Shown: positions 1 through 11,021 of the stretch, piece by piece
How positions within the stretch are numbered: position 1 is the first letter of the stretch
Layout of the letters: each line of letters starts with the position of its first letter
Assembly (NCBI GenBank): GCA_012934845.2
Contig: WNNJ02001962.1
Coordinates: forward strand, 161,396 to 225,395
DNA length: 64,000 nucleotides
Direction: 5' to 3'
Source: Pomphorhynchus laevis
Lineage: Eukaryota > Acanthocephala > Palaeacanthocephala > Echinorhynchida > Pomphorhynchidae
Notes under the pieces: model-generated
Databases searched by the model: none
What the model was told of the DNA's origin: nothing
What the model saw: only the letters and a program-made list of their open reading frames with translations
Position numbers and translations under genes: made by a program

Positions 1-545
1 TAATATTATATAACTAATATTATATTTTAATTATATTATTTGATTAATATGTTACTATAGATAATTAGTTTACAGGAACGAAGTAATTTTTCGTTAGTAA
101 CAATTTCATTAGTTCGAACTTAGGTTAACTAACATTAGTTTGTAAGTTAATTAGTTCAAAGTAATTAGTTCGTTATTAATTATTAGTAATAATAGTAATA
201 AGTAATCACAATGTTTTGATCTCTTTTATTTCCCAGGAAATCACCAATAGTTTTTCAAACACAAGGCAACAAATTGGCCGACTAATATATAACTAATATA
301 TTATATTTAAATTATTTATTATTCATCATTAATTTGTTATTAAATTAATATAATACTCTAGGTAATAAGTTTACAGGAACGAATAAATTAGTTTTATTCC
401 AAATGTCGCAATATTTCAATAGTTTCCTTTTTTATCTTCAATAATTACCAACAGCTTTTCAGCAAAAAGTTTGCAAGTTATACAAAATACTCGAAATGTG
501 TAACACTAGAAAGAACAACGGAAAATTTGTAATCAAATTTGTAAT
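1..545. repeat. AT-rich DNA with a degenerate direct repeat
   Basis: A stretch of about 95 bases at the window start recurs from about 282. Both copies open with a TAATAT-rich run and contain the marker AGTTTACAGGAACGAA, at 66 and 367. The two copies differ at many sites, so the duplication is old. No coding signal is seen. Confidence 0.55.
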
Positions 546-547
546 CA

Positions 548-1165
548 AAGTCATCCTGATGTGGATGACTTCAAGTATTATGATTTATTGTTTTCGAGGA
601 CTTCAGTAACATTAGCGAGATTGAGAAGCGGATCTGTATAGCTAACGCATTAATGCGTTCTTTGTACAGATCTCTCGTGGTAAAGCGAGATTGATTTTTC
701 GGGTTATTTTTTAATTTTCCGCCCAATCTTCGATGCTATTTTGGACTATGGCATGAGCTTTGGGTTATGACTGAAAGGCTAAGATCTCGGATACAGGCGA
801 TCGAGATGTGTTTCCTTCGCGGTGTAAAAGATCTTAGCCTTAGGGACAAGGCTTGAAATTCGGCGATCCCTGATATACTCGGAGTAAAGTCGCTGCTTAT
901 CATAATGTACAAAATTCAGTTGTCAGTTGTTGTGGCTTAGACACGTTTTGAGGATGTATAGAAATTGCCATCCTCGGAGGGTTTTCCAGACCGAACTCTC
1001 TGGAAAGAGACCTCAAGGTAGACCTCGATACCGGTGAAGAGGTAGAATCTCGAAATTGGCCGAAGAACGCATTGCGCTATATGAAAGATAATTCTGGCCA
1101 ATCAACTAGGTTCGATGGGTTTTGAGTAGTTTGGTTAGTACACTGCCTTCACAACCTGGCACACT
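548..1165 (+). pseudogene. Non-LTR retrotransposon RT 3' fragment (family A, copy 1)
   Basis: This is a broken C-terminal part of a LINE reverse transcriptase. Readable pieces, split by frameshifts and stops, are PDVDDFKYY (the 'FKYLG' RT motif) near 550, then MTERLRSRIQAIEMCFLRG and LSLRDK near 770-850, then a GRPR-like basic tail near 1,010-1,030. That order (FKYLG box, 'YGxxxWVMTER', 'AEMxFLRR', 'SLRDKV') is the usual C-terminal half of this RT type in many animals. The same segment appears at 5,607, 23,800, 54,480 and 59,660. The first half of the element is absent, which fits 5' truncation on insertion. The clade (RTE-like or other) is not assigned. Confidence 0.75.
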
Positions 1166-1189
1166 GACCGTGAAATTACCAACAGTTTT

Positions 1190-2394
1190 TCAAACATAGT
1201 AGCGACAAGTTTGTCATTTATACAAAATACTCAAAATTTATTTTTGAAAATAATCGGCAAAACAAAAAAGAGAAATTATTCAATGAATTTTCAAACGCGA
1301 ATGCACTCATCATTAGATCTATAATACAACCAAATTATAAAAATATTAAAAAAATTAAAAATATCAACAACGCAGATTTGAGGGATTTTTAAATCATTAA
1401 AATATTTATAATTGATTCTTGGTAGTGTAGCGTAGTCTGAATTATTGTTTGGACAGTAGGTAAGACACTCTAAAAGTAGACTTCATAAAGAAGTCGTTTA
1501 ATATACGAATTTTCCTTTTGCAGCACACTTACGGCATCAAAGTTTATTTTGTGATCACTCCGAATACAGTGTAAAAAATCTAATAAATGATTTATATGAT
1601 CGATACCAATCATGTAAAAATATTACTGACGCTAATACAGACTTAAATATTTCAGCACGAATCAGTAGATTTGAACTATGAAACTTTGTGTGAAAGTTAC
1701 TGTTTCAACGCCAAGATCATACTTTAATACGTGATATTTTGTAAAAATATACAAAATACATTCCAAAATGGAATTTTAGATAATAAATTACGTAGAAACG
1801 AATAGCAAACACATGAATTTACAATATAGTTCAAACAGATCGTAAACCTAACTTGTCTTTATAAAAAGCATTTTTAAATTTACTATTTAAAAAATATGTA
1901 TTGAAAAAATGTGAACTTACAAATACTGAACATTAGGAATAGATCTGAATATAGCAAAATCCAATTCTTTGATGATATTACCAGAAAGTGAACTATATAT
2001 TTAAAGCAGAAAATGATGATATCCAAATGATGTGTTCATTTACAGATGAATTAAGGCAGGCGCTCTAATACGATAAAGAAAATCCATGGAAGTAATATTT
2101 GATCGCAGTATCGATCTTGGCACAGAACAAAAGAAAAAAATATTTTAGAAAAAGGATATTTCAAATTGTAAATGATAAAAATGACGATTGTTATACTCAA
2201 GACAACTTTTCTTACTGTAGATTGGATTTGCAACATTTGAAAATTAAATCTTTTAATATTCGTTAACGAAATAGAAATTTATTACTATGTAATTAACTAA
2301 AATGCAATTAAATGCATAAAAAGCAACTTAAAAACGTATTTGACTATAATATAATAATACAGTATTGAAGAAAAGATAAATGTTATTACAAATA
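1190..2394. other. AT-rich intergenic DNA, no gene seen
   Basis: No recognisable protein motif, RNA gene or organised repeat was found on either strand. Short open frames here are what such AT-rich sequence gives by chance. Confidence 0.5.
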
Positions 2395-2660
2395 TTTTAC
2401 ATTATAATGTATATCGAATATATACATTTAATATTTTTATTATATTATAATTTATATCGAATATATACATTTAATATTTTTATTATATTATAATTTATAT
2501 TATAATATAAATTATATTATATTAATATAATATAATATATTAATATATATTTTAATATATAATATATAATATAATATATTATTTTATATTATAATTTATA
2601 TTATAATATAATTTTTATTATATTATATTATACATTTATTTATTTTTATTATTTAATTAA
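2395..2660. repeat. AT-only low-complexity tract with a 43-bp tandem unit
   Basis: The tract starts with a 43-bp unit repeated back to back (marker ATATCGAATATATACATT at 2,411 and 2,454). It then dissolves into TATAATATA-type simple sequence that could fold on itself in many registers. Confidence 0.8.
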
Positions 2661-2875
2661 TTTTTCAAAAGAGTTCAAAAAAGGTACTTACAAAATAATG
2701 ATTATAATACAATATAATACACAATATAATAGTTTCGCATTTTTCCTGATAGGTCAGCGATGGTTATATGATATTGTTAAAAATTACTTAAAAATTGAAT
2801 TCGAATATTGTTAGAAAATACCAAATTACATATTTATAAAATGTTTTTAATATATTTAATGTGAATAATTTTGAA

Positions 2876-3018
2876 ATTATTTATTAGTGGAGATAGTGAA
2901 GTAAAATATTTATTTAATTTATTTTCAAAAGCCTACTGCTACTAAAGATGCTAGCAGTAGGCTATTGAAAATCCGATTAAATAAATATTTTACTTCACTC
3001 TCTCCACTAATAAATAAT
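2876..3018. repeat. Long near-perfect hairpin
   Basis: Two arms of about 65 bp (2,876-2,940 and about 2,951-3,018) are reverse complements with few mismatches and are separated by about 10 bases. The arm tips CCTACTGCTA and TAGCAGTAGG flank the loop, and the outer ends are ATTATTTATTAGTGG and its complement. It has no open frame. It could be a foldback-type non-autonomous element or the scar of a local inverted duplication. Confidence 0.85.
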
Positions 3019-3019
3019 C

Positions 3020-5190
3020 CAATATGAGTGAACAATCAATTTATAATTTTGAAATTATACAAATATGAAAAACGATGCATGCTATGGTGGTTATCAAAAA
3101 TAAAATTTCAACCTTCGAACTACAAATAATGAATTAATTACAAAGATACAATAAGCGTATTGTCTTTGAAATGATTCAACTAGTGATTGTTTGTTAAACA
3201 TTATTTTGAGATATTGAGAATGAAATCACCATTAAATGAAGTAAAATCATGATATATCATATCAATAATCCAACGCAAAGAATAATGTGAAATTGTTCAT
3301 AAATTTGTTAATTACAGTTGTTGATTCAATATATAAATTTTAGCACATTAAATGGGAGCAGATTAAAAGTCGATTTATAAACTTAAATATTTGTTGGCGT
3401 GAGATTAAACCAATTCAACAAGACACGTAAATTCAAGTTAAAAATATCAAGATATAATAATTCATCTCACATAGTAGAAGCTCTAGTAGTTCCATAAAGC
3501 AAATCAAAGTCGGTCAGCACAGTTGATTCCAATTTTCTGATTATAAAACAAAAAGATTTTACAAATTTAATAAATAAAATATAATAAATAATATTGTAAA
3601 CTAACGTATATAAATATTATCTTCATATATTAAGCTATTACAGCTTTTTCAGAGTTTGCAACTCAAATTAGGACTCTAATTAAAATGCACGATCTGTGTA
3701 ATATCATCGCCTTTTAATGCCAATTTAACATTTTTATTTAAGTGACAAAATATGTAGCAATCATCGATGACTTTTGCAAATATATAAAATAAAGAAATTA
3801 TTGAATGATTTTATATTTACAGAATAAATCAAATCAGCTAATTGAGTCTATGTATTTAATATAATTATAAAAAAAACAAAATAATGCTAAATCAAAATTT
3901 AATAATTAAATAATAAAATAAATAATTGTTATAAGTTTTTAAAAAGTGCAAACAAATATTACGCCACAGAAGACTAACACATAATATTATGAGCCCAACA
4001 TATTTAAGCCCAAAACACTAATTATGAAATACTAAAGATGTTATTTGCTGACAGTTTGATTTCAAAGAGATCAATACGCAGCTTGCGCATTTAATTATTT
4101 TGTTTTCCTGAACTGCACGAAGGCAAATGTTTTTAAATCTACTCCCAGGGGTAGTAAGCAAGGTAAATGGTTGTCCATCTTAAGGCGACTGCAGGCAGGA
4201 ACAAAATCTATAAGGATCTACCAACTTCACTCGATGCGCTACGCGACATGGCTATTAGACATTAACTGGTCTCTTAAACGTGATCATGTGAATCAGTTTA
4301 CATTTTAAAGTGTAAACTCCTTGATATGCAAACTTTTTCTTTTTTAAAGTTAATAATTCATCAAACTTGTTTGAAAATAATCAGGAAAATAATAATATCG
4401 TCGTAACCAATAATACATATTTTATGTATTTCTGACGGAGGCCATATATTTATATATTCAATTATTTAAATATTATAAATTTTGGAAGCAAACCTTGAAT
4501 TTTAAGAATTAAGATTTATATCAACAATGTGGACTTAAATTTTAAAGATTTACATTCCATTTCTACATTCAACGTTATATATTTTGAATTAATAACAAAT
4601 AATTTCGTTAAATATATTCAATTAATCATATCCGATACTGCTATTATCTTATGAATTTAATTTCTAAAATGCACGATAATTCAAACTTACATTTCTTCGA
4701 TCTGAGGAAATTGGATTATATTTAGGAATTGATAATGTTTTAAAGTCATTGAACTAAAATAGCGTTAATAATATATACCCACAACATGTTTATTGGCAGC
4801 AATATATATTTTAACGCACTCATGGATAGCATCAATTGAAAAAGTTTGTTAATTAATAAAACACAAAATTTAAATAGTGCTGGCAGATTCACAAAATTTA
4901 AATATATTTGTTAAAAAATTAAATAAGATATCATTTACTAGCTATAATTTCACTAAACTTAAAATATTAATTTTATATCTAACGTTGTATTTTATTTTCA
5001 GAATTTCTAGATTGGTTCGGTAATTGTATTTAGTATAAATATTAAATAATTCTATGCTTAGGCATAATAAATTATCAACACGAGAAAAAATTTCTCGTGT
5101 GGATAATTTATGATAACTGAACATAGATTAGATGGCACACAAATGTAATTTTGACAAAATTAAAAAGTTTATAACATATAGCTAATATAG
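3020..5190. other. AT-rich DNA with one dispersed repeat copy, no gene seen
   Basis: Mostly low-complexity sequence. A member of the TCAGCTAACTGAGT dispersed family lies at about 3,825-3,960. A short stretch at 4,110-4,290 is clearly richer in G and C than its flanks, like a piece of inserted coding DNA, but I could not match it to a family. Confidence 0.45.
5069..5109. repeat. Short inverted repeat
   Basis: Arms of about 19 bases, AAATTATCAACACGAGAAA and its near-exact complement with one mismatch, sit either side of a few A residues. It would form a strong hairpin. No link to a gene is visible. Confidence 0.8.
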
Positions 5191-5194
5191 TTGA

Positions 5195-5530
5195 CAAAAT
5201 CAGATCAACTACTGAGGCTACGTTCTTGAACTAAAAATAATGATCAATAAAATAAATAATTATAAATCATAAATAACAATATTATATTTTAAATAATTTT
5301 ATTTTTATAAAGTTAAAATTTAAAATAAATCTTAATTTTTATGAATTTTATAACGTATAATATACGCTGTTACATAATAAGGATTATAGGTTGTCAAAAG
5401 AAATTGATATTTTATAGTGTTTCGCCGGAATTCTAAGACTCGATATAGCAGGGGAGTCAAATACATGTTTATGACGTATTTCCGCATGAAATTTGATTTT
5501 CTAGTATCGTATTGACCTCTAATGGCAGCT
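5195..5530 (+). repeat. Dispersed repeat family member (TCAG..AACTGAGT family)
   Basis: This resembles sequences beginning near 3,825, 20,779 and 38,877 on the + strand and the mirrored copies near 23,125 (-), 61,047 (+) and 63,520 (-). Shared landmarks are an ATCAGxTxACTGAG opening, a long A/T middle, then TTTTATGAATT and, in longer members, a TTTCGCC and AATACATG end. No frame is present. It behaves like a SINE or a terminal piece of a larger element. Confidence 0.55.
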
Positions 5531-5606
5531 AGGTGTCAGTCAATTAAGTATTTAGCCGGCACCTTTTGACAATAAGCATCCGTGGCATCAACATGAGGCA
5601 TCAACA

Positions 5607-5895
5607 TGTTGCCTCAGAACAACATCTTCAGTTGTTCTGAGGATGTCTATGGATCGCATTTCTTGAAGGGTTTTCAAAGCTTCTGACTTTCTGGAAATAA
5701 ACCTCGAGGTATACTTCGATACTGGTGGAGATATCAAATCTTAAAAGCTGGTCGAAGACCGCCTTGGGCTATCTAAAATAGACACTCTGGTATCTCGCCC
5801 GGGATTGCAATGTATGAAGTAGTTTAGTTCGTAGACTCTCTCCAAGACCCGAAACCCAGACCAGTGGTTGACAGGCAAAATCTGGTGTGATATAT
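5607..5895 (+). pseudogene. Non-LTR retrotransposon 3' end (family A, copy 2)
   Basis: This covers only the very end of the family A LINE: the GHVLRM-equivalent region, the WxxxVxRLSPRP tail (here SSLVRRLSPRPETQTSG with an upstream stop) and a 3' tail close to GACAGGAAAAATCTTGTGT. It aligns with 24,220-24,480 and 54,480-54,700. A short AGGTGxCAG...CTGGCACCT motif lies just upstream (about 5,528-5,565) and also upstream of the 54.5-kb copy. Confidence 0.7.
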
Positions 5896-6177
5896 TTTTT
5901 GTCAAAAATATATATTATTTATTAATATATTATTTTTTTCTTGCCAATAAATTTTTGATATATTCACATATAAGTATAATATTTATTATTATCCATATAT
6001 TAAAATTTACATTTATTTCAAAACATATTATTTCATACTTTCTGAGATGTATTTCTCTGATGATAATTCATTAACGGGTTTTCGAACACATAGCTAATAT
6101 TATAGCAGAGTTATATATGCTTGCTGTAATAACATCGTAATTTATGAAAGTAAATGCAGAGATGCTAATAACATAGT

Positions 6178-6643
6178 AACAGGTGTGCTAGCGGCTGCGG
6201 TTGAACAGCTGCTGCGTTTGATTGGTTTGTTGTGGGATTTTAAGAAAAGCCTATAGTGGTGAAATATGAGTAAGTTGATAAATCCCTGTAAAGTAGATTT
6301 ATAAATCATATTAGATACGTGAGTATTTTACGTACGAAATAATTACATGGGGAATATCTAAATAATGTGCGGTGCTCTTGAGAGGTAGGGGCTTGGACTT
6401 GTATAATAAACCTGAATTTAGTTGGCTTGGTGGCCTCTTGTAGATTGATTAATTTGGTAGAAATTATTCAATCAATTACCATGGGGGTTAAGTTAATTTA
6501 CCTGAGTTTCGGTTTTAATTAAAAAAAGGATTTACGAGTAGTTGTGAACAAATGAAAGCATTAGGAGTGAGTACATATCGCCCGTCAACACCTCACATGT
6601 GTAAGTCGTAACACATTGGTTCTACTTTAAAGTGGAGTTAATT
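6178..6643 (+). pseudogene. rrnS: Mitochondrial 12S rRNA pseudogene, 3' two-thirds
   Basis: Universal small-subunit rRNA landmarks occur in order. They are GTGCTAGCGGCTGCGGTTGA near 6,183 (the 530-loop box), ATTAGATACG near 6,309 (the ATTAGATACCC box) and, near 6,577, CGCCCGTCA followed by AAGTCGTAACA near 6,602 (the 3' minor domain). The closing stem TTCTACTTTAAAGTGGAG follows. The region 5' of the 530 loop is missing. In acanthocephalan mitochondria rrnS is followed by trnF and cox2, exactly as here. Confidence 0.9.
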
Positions 6644-6706
6644 TTAAAGCTCTATAAGTCTAGTCTTGAAGGTACTAAGGTGATTAAGTAGTGTTTAAGT
6701 GGGGGA
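6644..6706 (+). tRNA. trnF: Mitochondrial tRNA-Phe(GAA) remnant
   Basis: An anticodon arm TAGTC-TTGAAGG-TACTA places GAA at 6,668-6,670, with four of five stem pairs intact. It sits in the gap between the rrnS 3' end and the cox2 start, where trnF lies in acanthocephalan mitochondrial genomes. The other arms are poorly resolved, which is common for metazoan mitochondrial tRNAs and for decayed copies. Exact ends are approximate. Confidence 0.55.
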
Positions 6707-6707
6707 A

Positions 6708-7320
6708 ATGGGGTTAATGTACGGGGTTAGTGTATTTGAGGAGGAAGTTGTAGTTTCATGACTACATCATTGTAATGAGATTGTTTATCTTTTGGTTTAT
6801 TATATTGTTGGTATTAGTGGAAGTTATGCTGAAGGCATGAGTACATTGAGAGGGGTAGGAGGGATATTATTAGAAGCAGTACGGACGTTATTATTGATGT
6901 TTATGTTGGTGTTTATAGCCAATCCATCATTAGCGTTTTTGTATGTGGGGACATCTTTTAGGGAGTATAGGTACCAAGATTTGGTTGTAGGTCACCAATG
7001 ATATTAAGATTACGTAGTTAACGACGAGGTAGACAGATCTTATATAATGACCGATAGAGGAATACACTATTGAGTGTTAGATGACGACAATCGGTTAGTG
7101 CTATTAGCTTTTAAGGTGGTAGAGATCATCTGCACTTCTAAGGATGTGATCCACTCATAAGCTGTGCCAAGCTTGGAGGTTAAAGTAGACTGTATTCCAG
7201 GCCGGTTGAACCGGGTGAACTTAGAGGTTTTAGGAAAATAAGTTTTTTATGGGCAGTGTTATGAGTTGTGTGGTGTATGCAAGGTTTATACCGATTGTTG
7301 TAAAGGTACTCCTATTCAGA
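6708..7320 (+). pseudogene. cox2: Mitochondrial cytochrome c oxidase subunit 2 pseudogene
   Basis: Translated with the invertebrate mitochondrial code, a nearly full-length COX2 (about 200 residues) can be followed. Its parts are an N-terminal membrane helix, then LLEAVRTLLLMFMLVFIANP (second helix and its lead-in), DLVVGHQWY (aromatic loop), LDDDNRLVL, VIHSWAVPSLEVKVDCIPGR and a Cu(A) region with YGQCYELCG and FIPIVVK. UGA is needed for Trp and AGG fits Ser in the Cu(A) loop. Two Trp positions, after HQWY and in VIHSW, now read UAA, and another stop precedes VFYGQC. That fits decay in the nucleus. The start is the first of two in-frame ATGs, just after trnF; the end runs into trnC. Confidence 0.92.
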
Positions 7321-7384
7321 GCCTGATAAGCATGCAGGCCGAATGAATTAGGGGATTGCAAATCTCCTATATAGTGGTCTTGAA
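7316..7384 (+). tRNA. trnC: Mitochondrial tRNA-Cys(GCA) remnant
   Basis: A perfect five-pair anticodon stem, GGGGA-TTGCAAA-TCTCC, presents anticodon GCA at 7,358-7,360. The flanks CAGAGCC and GGTCTTG can form most of an acceptor stem, and the 5' end overlaps the last cox2 codons. trnC directly after cox2 is the acanthocephalan arrangement. Confidence 0.75.
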
Positions 7385-7860
7385 ATAAAGTTACTTATTA
7401 TATGGAAATGAGTATTATTCCGACGTCAACAAGGTAGGCTGTCTTTATTGGCTATCAAAAGGGCGTGTATGGGTTGATTTTCTAAACCACATGGTGGGCC
7501 ATAGTAGCATTATGGGTTCAGATGTATGGAATGCTAAGAATATACTTGTTGAAGGAATGGAGGCTTAATGAACTACGATGGTAAATGTTGTTGTAGCAGG
7601 GGTAGTACATGAAGCTACTACCCTTCCTACATAATGCTACCATAATGTAGCATTATGGGTTCAGATGTATGGAATGCTAAGAATATACTTGTTGAAGGAA
7701 TGGAGGCTTAATGAACTACGATGGTAAATGTTGTTGTAGGGGGGGATAGTACATGAAGCCCTCTTTTTTCTAGGGTGCTTAAAAATGGGCTAATGCTGGC
7801 AGAGAAAGGGGGAGAGAGTAAAGGTAAAGAAAAAGTCAATCTTAGGGGAACAGAACCTTA
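7385..7860 (+). other. Unassigned mitochondrial-like DNA with a 143-bp-spaced duplication
   Basis: In the parent genome cox3 would follow trnC, but I could not read a convincing COX3 here. A block of about 110 bp beginning GTAGCATTATGGGTTCAGAT at 7,504 is repeated with few changes at 7,647. The junction between the two opposed mitochondrial segments must lie at about 7,770-7,860. Confidence 0.6.
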
Positions 7861-7954
7861 AGTGTAATTATTCCCCCTAGCCTAACACCTACTCTGAAAA
7901 GGCCGATTTTTCACAGCAAGACATTAGAATCTACTGTGTCCTCCAGTTTCGACA

Positions 7955-8868
7955 TTAACGAATCCCATAATTGGTTTAAACGATACGCCAATACTAAATT
8001 AAGAACAACGATCATTAGGTAGAACACCACCCCTAGCACAATCTATTAACCCCCTTTATGACCAGATCGTAGCGTCCACGGGTCAACCTTAAACGCAACC
8101 GATTTAAAATTGTAATATAAAAAATAGACAACAATTATAACTAGTCCCTACCCAAACCTTTATTATCAACACCACTACAAAACAGGCATAAATCCACATT
8201 TAGCTGTACTCAATCAAAATAAAGACTGTAAATATCAGCCCACCGGTCTCCCTAGCTAGACCTGATACTATAACTGACTCCCCCTCGACAAAGTGTGTAG
8301 GAGTTCGACTACTCTCTATCACTACCCTCATAGTAATTAATCAAATTAAAATAAACTTGAAGTGTACTGCAGCTCCGCCAAATATGAACTTAGCTATACC
8401 CCATCATTAAAACCATCAGAATTCTAAAAAAATAACACCCGCGATACGTCAGCGCTTAAGCCAATATCCGCATTCTACCCAATTCTTATAACCACACTTT
8501 TTTATATAGCCGGATAAGAATAAGAGGGAAATTATGGCACCAATAAAAAATAATTAACAATAAAGAGAATCCTTCCTCCCAAACACGTATAAGCTCCTTA
8601 ACCACTGATCATATGACAAATACCCCACACTTGCCCGGTGCAGGACCCCCCAAAAATACTAATATAGATCCTCGATTAACGCCTTTAAACCCTTTTATAA
8701 AGAGCTTAAACACTTCCAATAGCGGTTGTGCCAGCCCTATTAACACATCCTTATTAGGCCCCTGGCGTACTTGCCCATAACACAACGTCTTACGCTCCAG
8801 TAGCATTAAATAACCCAGCAGTATCAATACCAAAACAACTCAACTTACACATATAAAACAAATACCGC
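7955..8868 (-). pseudogene. nad1: Mitochondrial NADH dehydrogenase subunit 1 pseudogene
   Basis: The - strand reads, in order, LMLLERKTLCYGQVRQGPNK and GLAQPLLEVFKLFIKG (the ND1 N-terminal ERK..GYxQxRxGPNK signature), then ESSRTPTHFVEGES and VSGLARETGG (the [21 protein letters not shown] signature), then LTRGRYDLVIK near the C-terminus (the RYD..M loop). Frameshifts separate these blocks and Trp again uses UGA. It follows directly on cob, as in acanthocephalan mitochondria. The start is approximate; ATT or ATA could serve. Confidence 0.88.
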
Positions 8869-8871
8869 TCG

Positions 8872-9938
8872 CTCTCCGCATTCACAACCAAAGTTAAAAA
8901 CATGTCCATTAAAACTAAAAAACACGCTACCCTAAACCCCTGGCCTAATATATCATACGGGGTTTTAGCTAACCTACTATTTAGCCATATCAACAATATA
9001 AACACGAAAATCCATCCCACTAGCAAGCTCTTATATAATAAAGCCCCAATAATTCGATACACAGTAGCACCTCCACCAAACCCTAAAATCAACATAATCA
9101 ATATGACAAGAATACCAACACTACACTCCCACCCCAACTTGGATGGAACTGCACGCAAAATACAATAAACAAACAGAAAGTACCACTATTGCTTAATGTG
9201 GGAAGGCGTCACCTCAGAACTGACTTTGTCGAAATTAGCTGCAACCATTAATCTGTACAGAAACATAGGGACCACTATTCAATACAACAAAAGCATATAC
9301 AAAAGGCCTAAAACGTTTTTAATAAGAAACAATCCTGTAAATACTACCTTATCCAAATTAATCCTAACCACAGGGGTTAAATCTCCTCTTGCGGTGGAGC
9401 TCGATTAAATGAACTACCACTACGACTATTATTAAAGATAGTAGGAAGTGTAGCTTAAATAATCGGGACAGTGAGTTAACTCCCGCAATGAGCCCTCTTC
9501 ATAATATACTAATTACTACTGTCATCCCCAATAAGACATCATCAGCCAGGTAAACACAGCCCAAGAAAGAGACCTTTTTAATTCCACTAGAATTACAAAT
9601 ACCCCCGATTTACATTCCCGTTTTCTTAAAATCCTTATATAATAAGCCGCGTAGTAAATGAAGATAAATAAGAAGTATAAAAACACTAGCACCCAACCTG
9701 TGTGTTAATCGCACAAACCAGCTTCTTACACATCTACATGATTCCGACAACCTATCAAATTACACCCTTAGACCCTAACACTATAGTAAAACGACAGAAA
9801 CATACTAGGTGCGATTTGGATGATGTACACCACTCCCAACCTAACACCTAAACATAATTTAAAGTTCAGGTTAAACGGAGTTGGGAGATCAAACAATTCA
9901 CGTTTTAACACTTTCTCGTAAAACTTTAACTCACACAT
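8872..9938 (-). pseudogene. cob: Mitochondrial cytochrome b pseudogene
   Basis: From the ATG at 9,938 the - strand gives FDLPTPFNLNFKL (the N-terminal DLPxPxNxxxxW region), then RECKSGVF, AVFTWLMMSYWGWQ (the VLPWGQMSFWGATV box, degraded), then INLDKVVFTGLFLIKNVLG, EVTPSHIKQ followed by WYFLFVYCILRAVPSKLG (the [20 protein letters not shown] box), and a last membrane part. About 355 residues' worth of sequence is present, near full length. Several frameshifts and UAA stops interrupt it. Confidence 0.9.
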
Positions 9939-10151
9939 TACCGCCTACACCCTAAGTAAGTGTACCCAAAATTCTGGTGTTAAACTAGCCCAATCTCCAA
10001 AGCTTAAATTTGATATACATTTTGCCAATCCAGTTAAAATGTAGCCAAAACACACGTAAGCACCATCACCCCTATAAATACCGCCAACATATCTAACGCT
10101 TTTAAAAACCCATTATCACCCGCAACTCTGATAACTCCCCTCAATTGCTCC

Positions 10152-10222
10152 TCCTTTAATTACTGACCTAAGCACGTATTCCACTTAAGAAAACAGTAAC
10201 ACACCCAAATTAGACAAACACT
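10152..10222 (-). tRNA. trnL2: Possible mitochondrial tRNA-Leu(UAA) remnant
   Basis: On the - strand an anticodon arm GTTTT-CTTAAGT-GGAAT gives UAA (+ strand TTA at 10,185-10,187), with pairs that include G-U wobbles. The place, between the nad5 end and cob, is where trnL2 and trnP lie in acanthocephalans. I could not find a clear trnP. Ends are nominal. Confidence 0.4.
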
Positions 10223-10232
10223 TAGTAATACT

Positions 10233-10510
10233 CGATAAAGGTCCTGCATATACATTATATTAGCTCCTACGGGCTTAAATAACCCAAATAACACCATAAC
10301 AACAATCAAGGCCGCGACAATTCAATAAAACCACGTCTCTAATCACTTAATCACACCCAAAGTCGCTATCGAATTTAACCCTCTTCCTATAAACCCACAT
10401 ACAGACACTCCTATTAACCCTGTTATTTTTATAACTATCAATAGGCCCTCAATCACACACCAGTATACACCATTTAAACTCTAAGCAGTCTCGCCCCCAA
10501 CAACAATAGA
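10233..10510 (-). pseudogene. nad5: Probable 3' end of mitochondrial nad5
   Basis: The - strand reads a hydrophobic frame with GVYWCVIEGLLIVIK, GVSVCGFIGRGLNSIATLG and WLETWFYWIVAALIV, with UGA as Trp. The IEG...GRGLN...LG pattern is like the ND5 C-terminal stretch, and position upstream of trnL2 and cob supports it. The sequence is too short and changed to be certain; nad4 or nad6 cannot be excluded from similarity alone. Confidence 0.45.
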
Positions 10511-11021
10511 TATCAACTTTAATATGTACAACAACTAAACACCATATGGCTACCCAGCCTCTCAAGCCAACTAAACTTACTAAACTCTACACTCTTATCA
10601 ATACGACAATACTTCCCACTGCTGAAAATATCCATCCCAAGCCTAAAAAACCTCAAAAATCCACACTTTGGGGCTAGGCGTCTGTGTTAAGCGCTTCCTG
10701 GATTAAGCTTACTGGCAAAGTTTGCAAAAAGCATGTAAGTTTATACTTTTCAATTCGTGTATCAATTCTTTGCCAATGTAAAAAGTAAAGTCAATTCATT
10801 TAGATTTACAATGACGGATATCAGATTAACAAAGCTCACCAATTGCTGCTACTGAAGAAGGGAGAAATCCCGAAAGCTTCATCTATTAAAAATTCCGAAA
10901 GCTTTATTACAAGTTACTAAGGACTGGTAATCGGCGGAAGAGCATGTGCTATATATACTTACAATTCTTCATAAACAGCCTCCGGAGGTTTATAAAATTT
11001 CATTATTTAATGTATTATATT

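Larger units (their letters stand above)
6178..10690. other. Nuclear copy of mitochondrial DNA in two opposed segments
   Basis: About 4.5 kb is compositionally unlike its flanks. The + strand segment (6,178 to about 7,790) is G/T-rich and holds rrnS (3' part), trnF, cox2 and trnC. The following segment (about 7,860-10,690) is A/C-rich and carries nad5 (3' end), trnL2, cob and nad1 on the - strand. Both blocks follow the acanthocephalan order nad5-L2-P-cob-nad1-...-rrnS-F-cox2-C. They would be neighbours in one strand of that genome, so one block has been flipped and the rrnS 5' half with nearby tRNAs lost. Frameshifts and stops in every reading frame, including Trp UGA sites now reading UAA, show a nuclear pseudogene. 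The flanks are nuclear repeats. Confidence 0.85.

Noticed and set aside
7440-7500. A tRNA-like TTTTC loop after trnC
   Set aside because: The putative anticodon stem has only four pairs and an unlikely base at position 37; other arms do not form.
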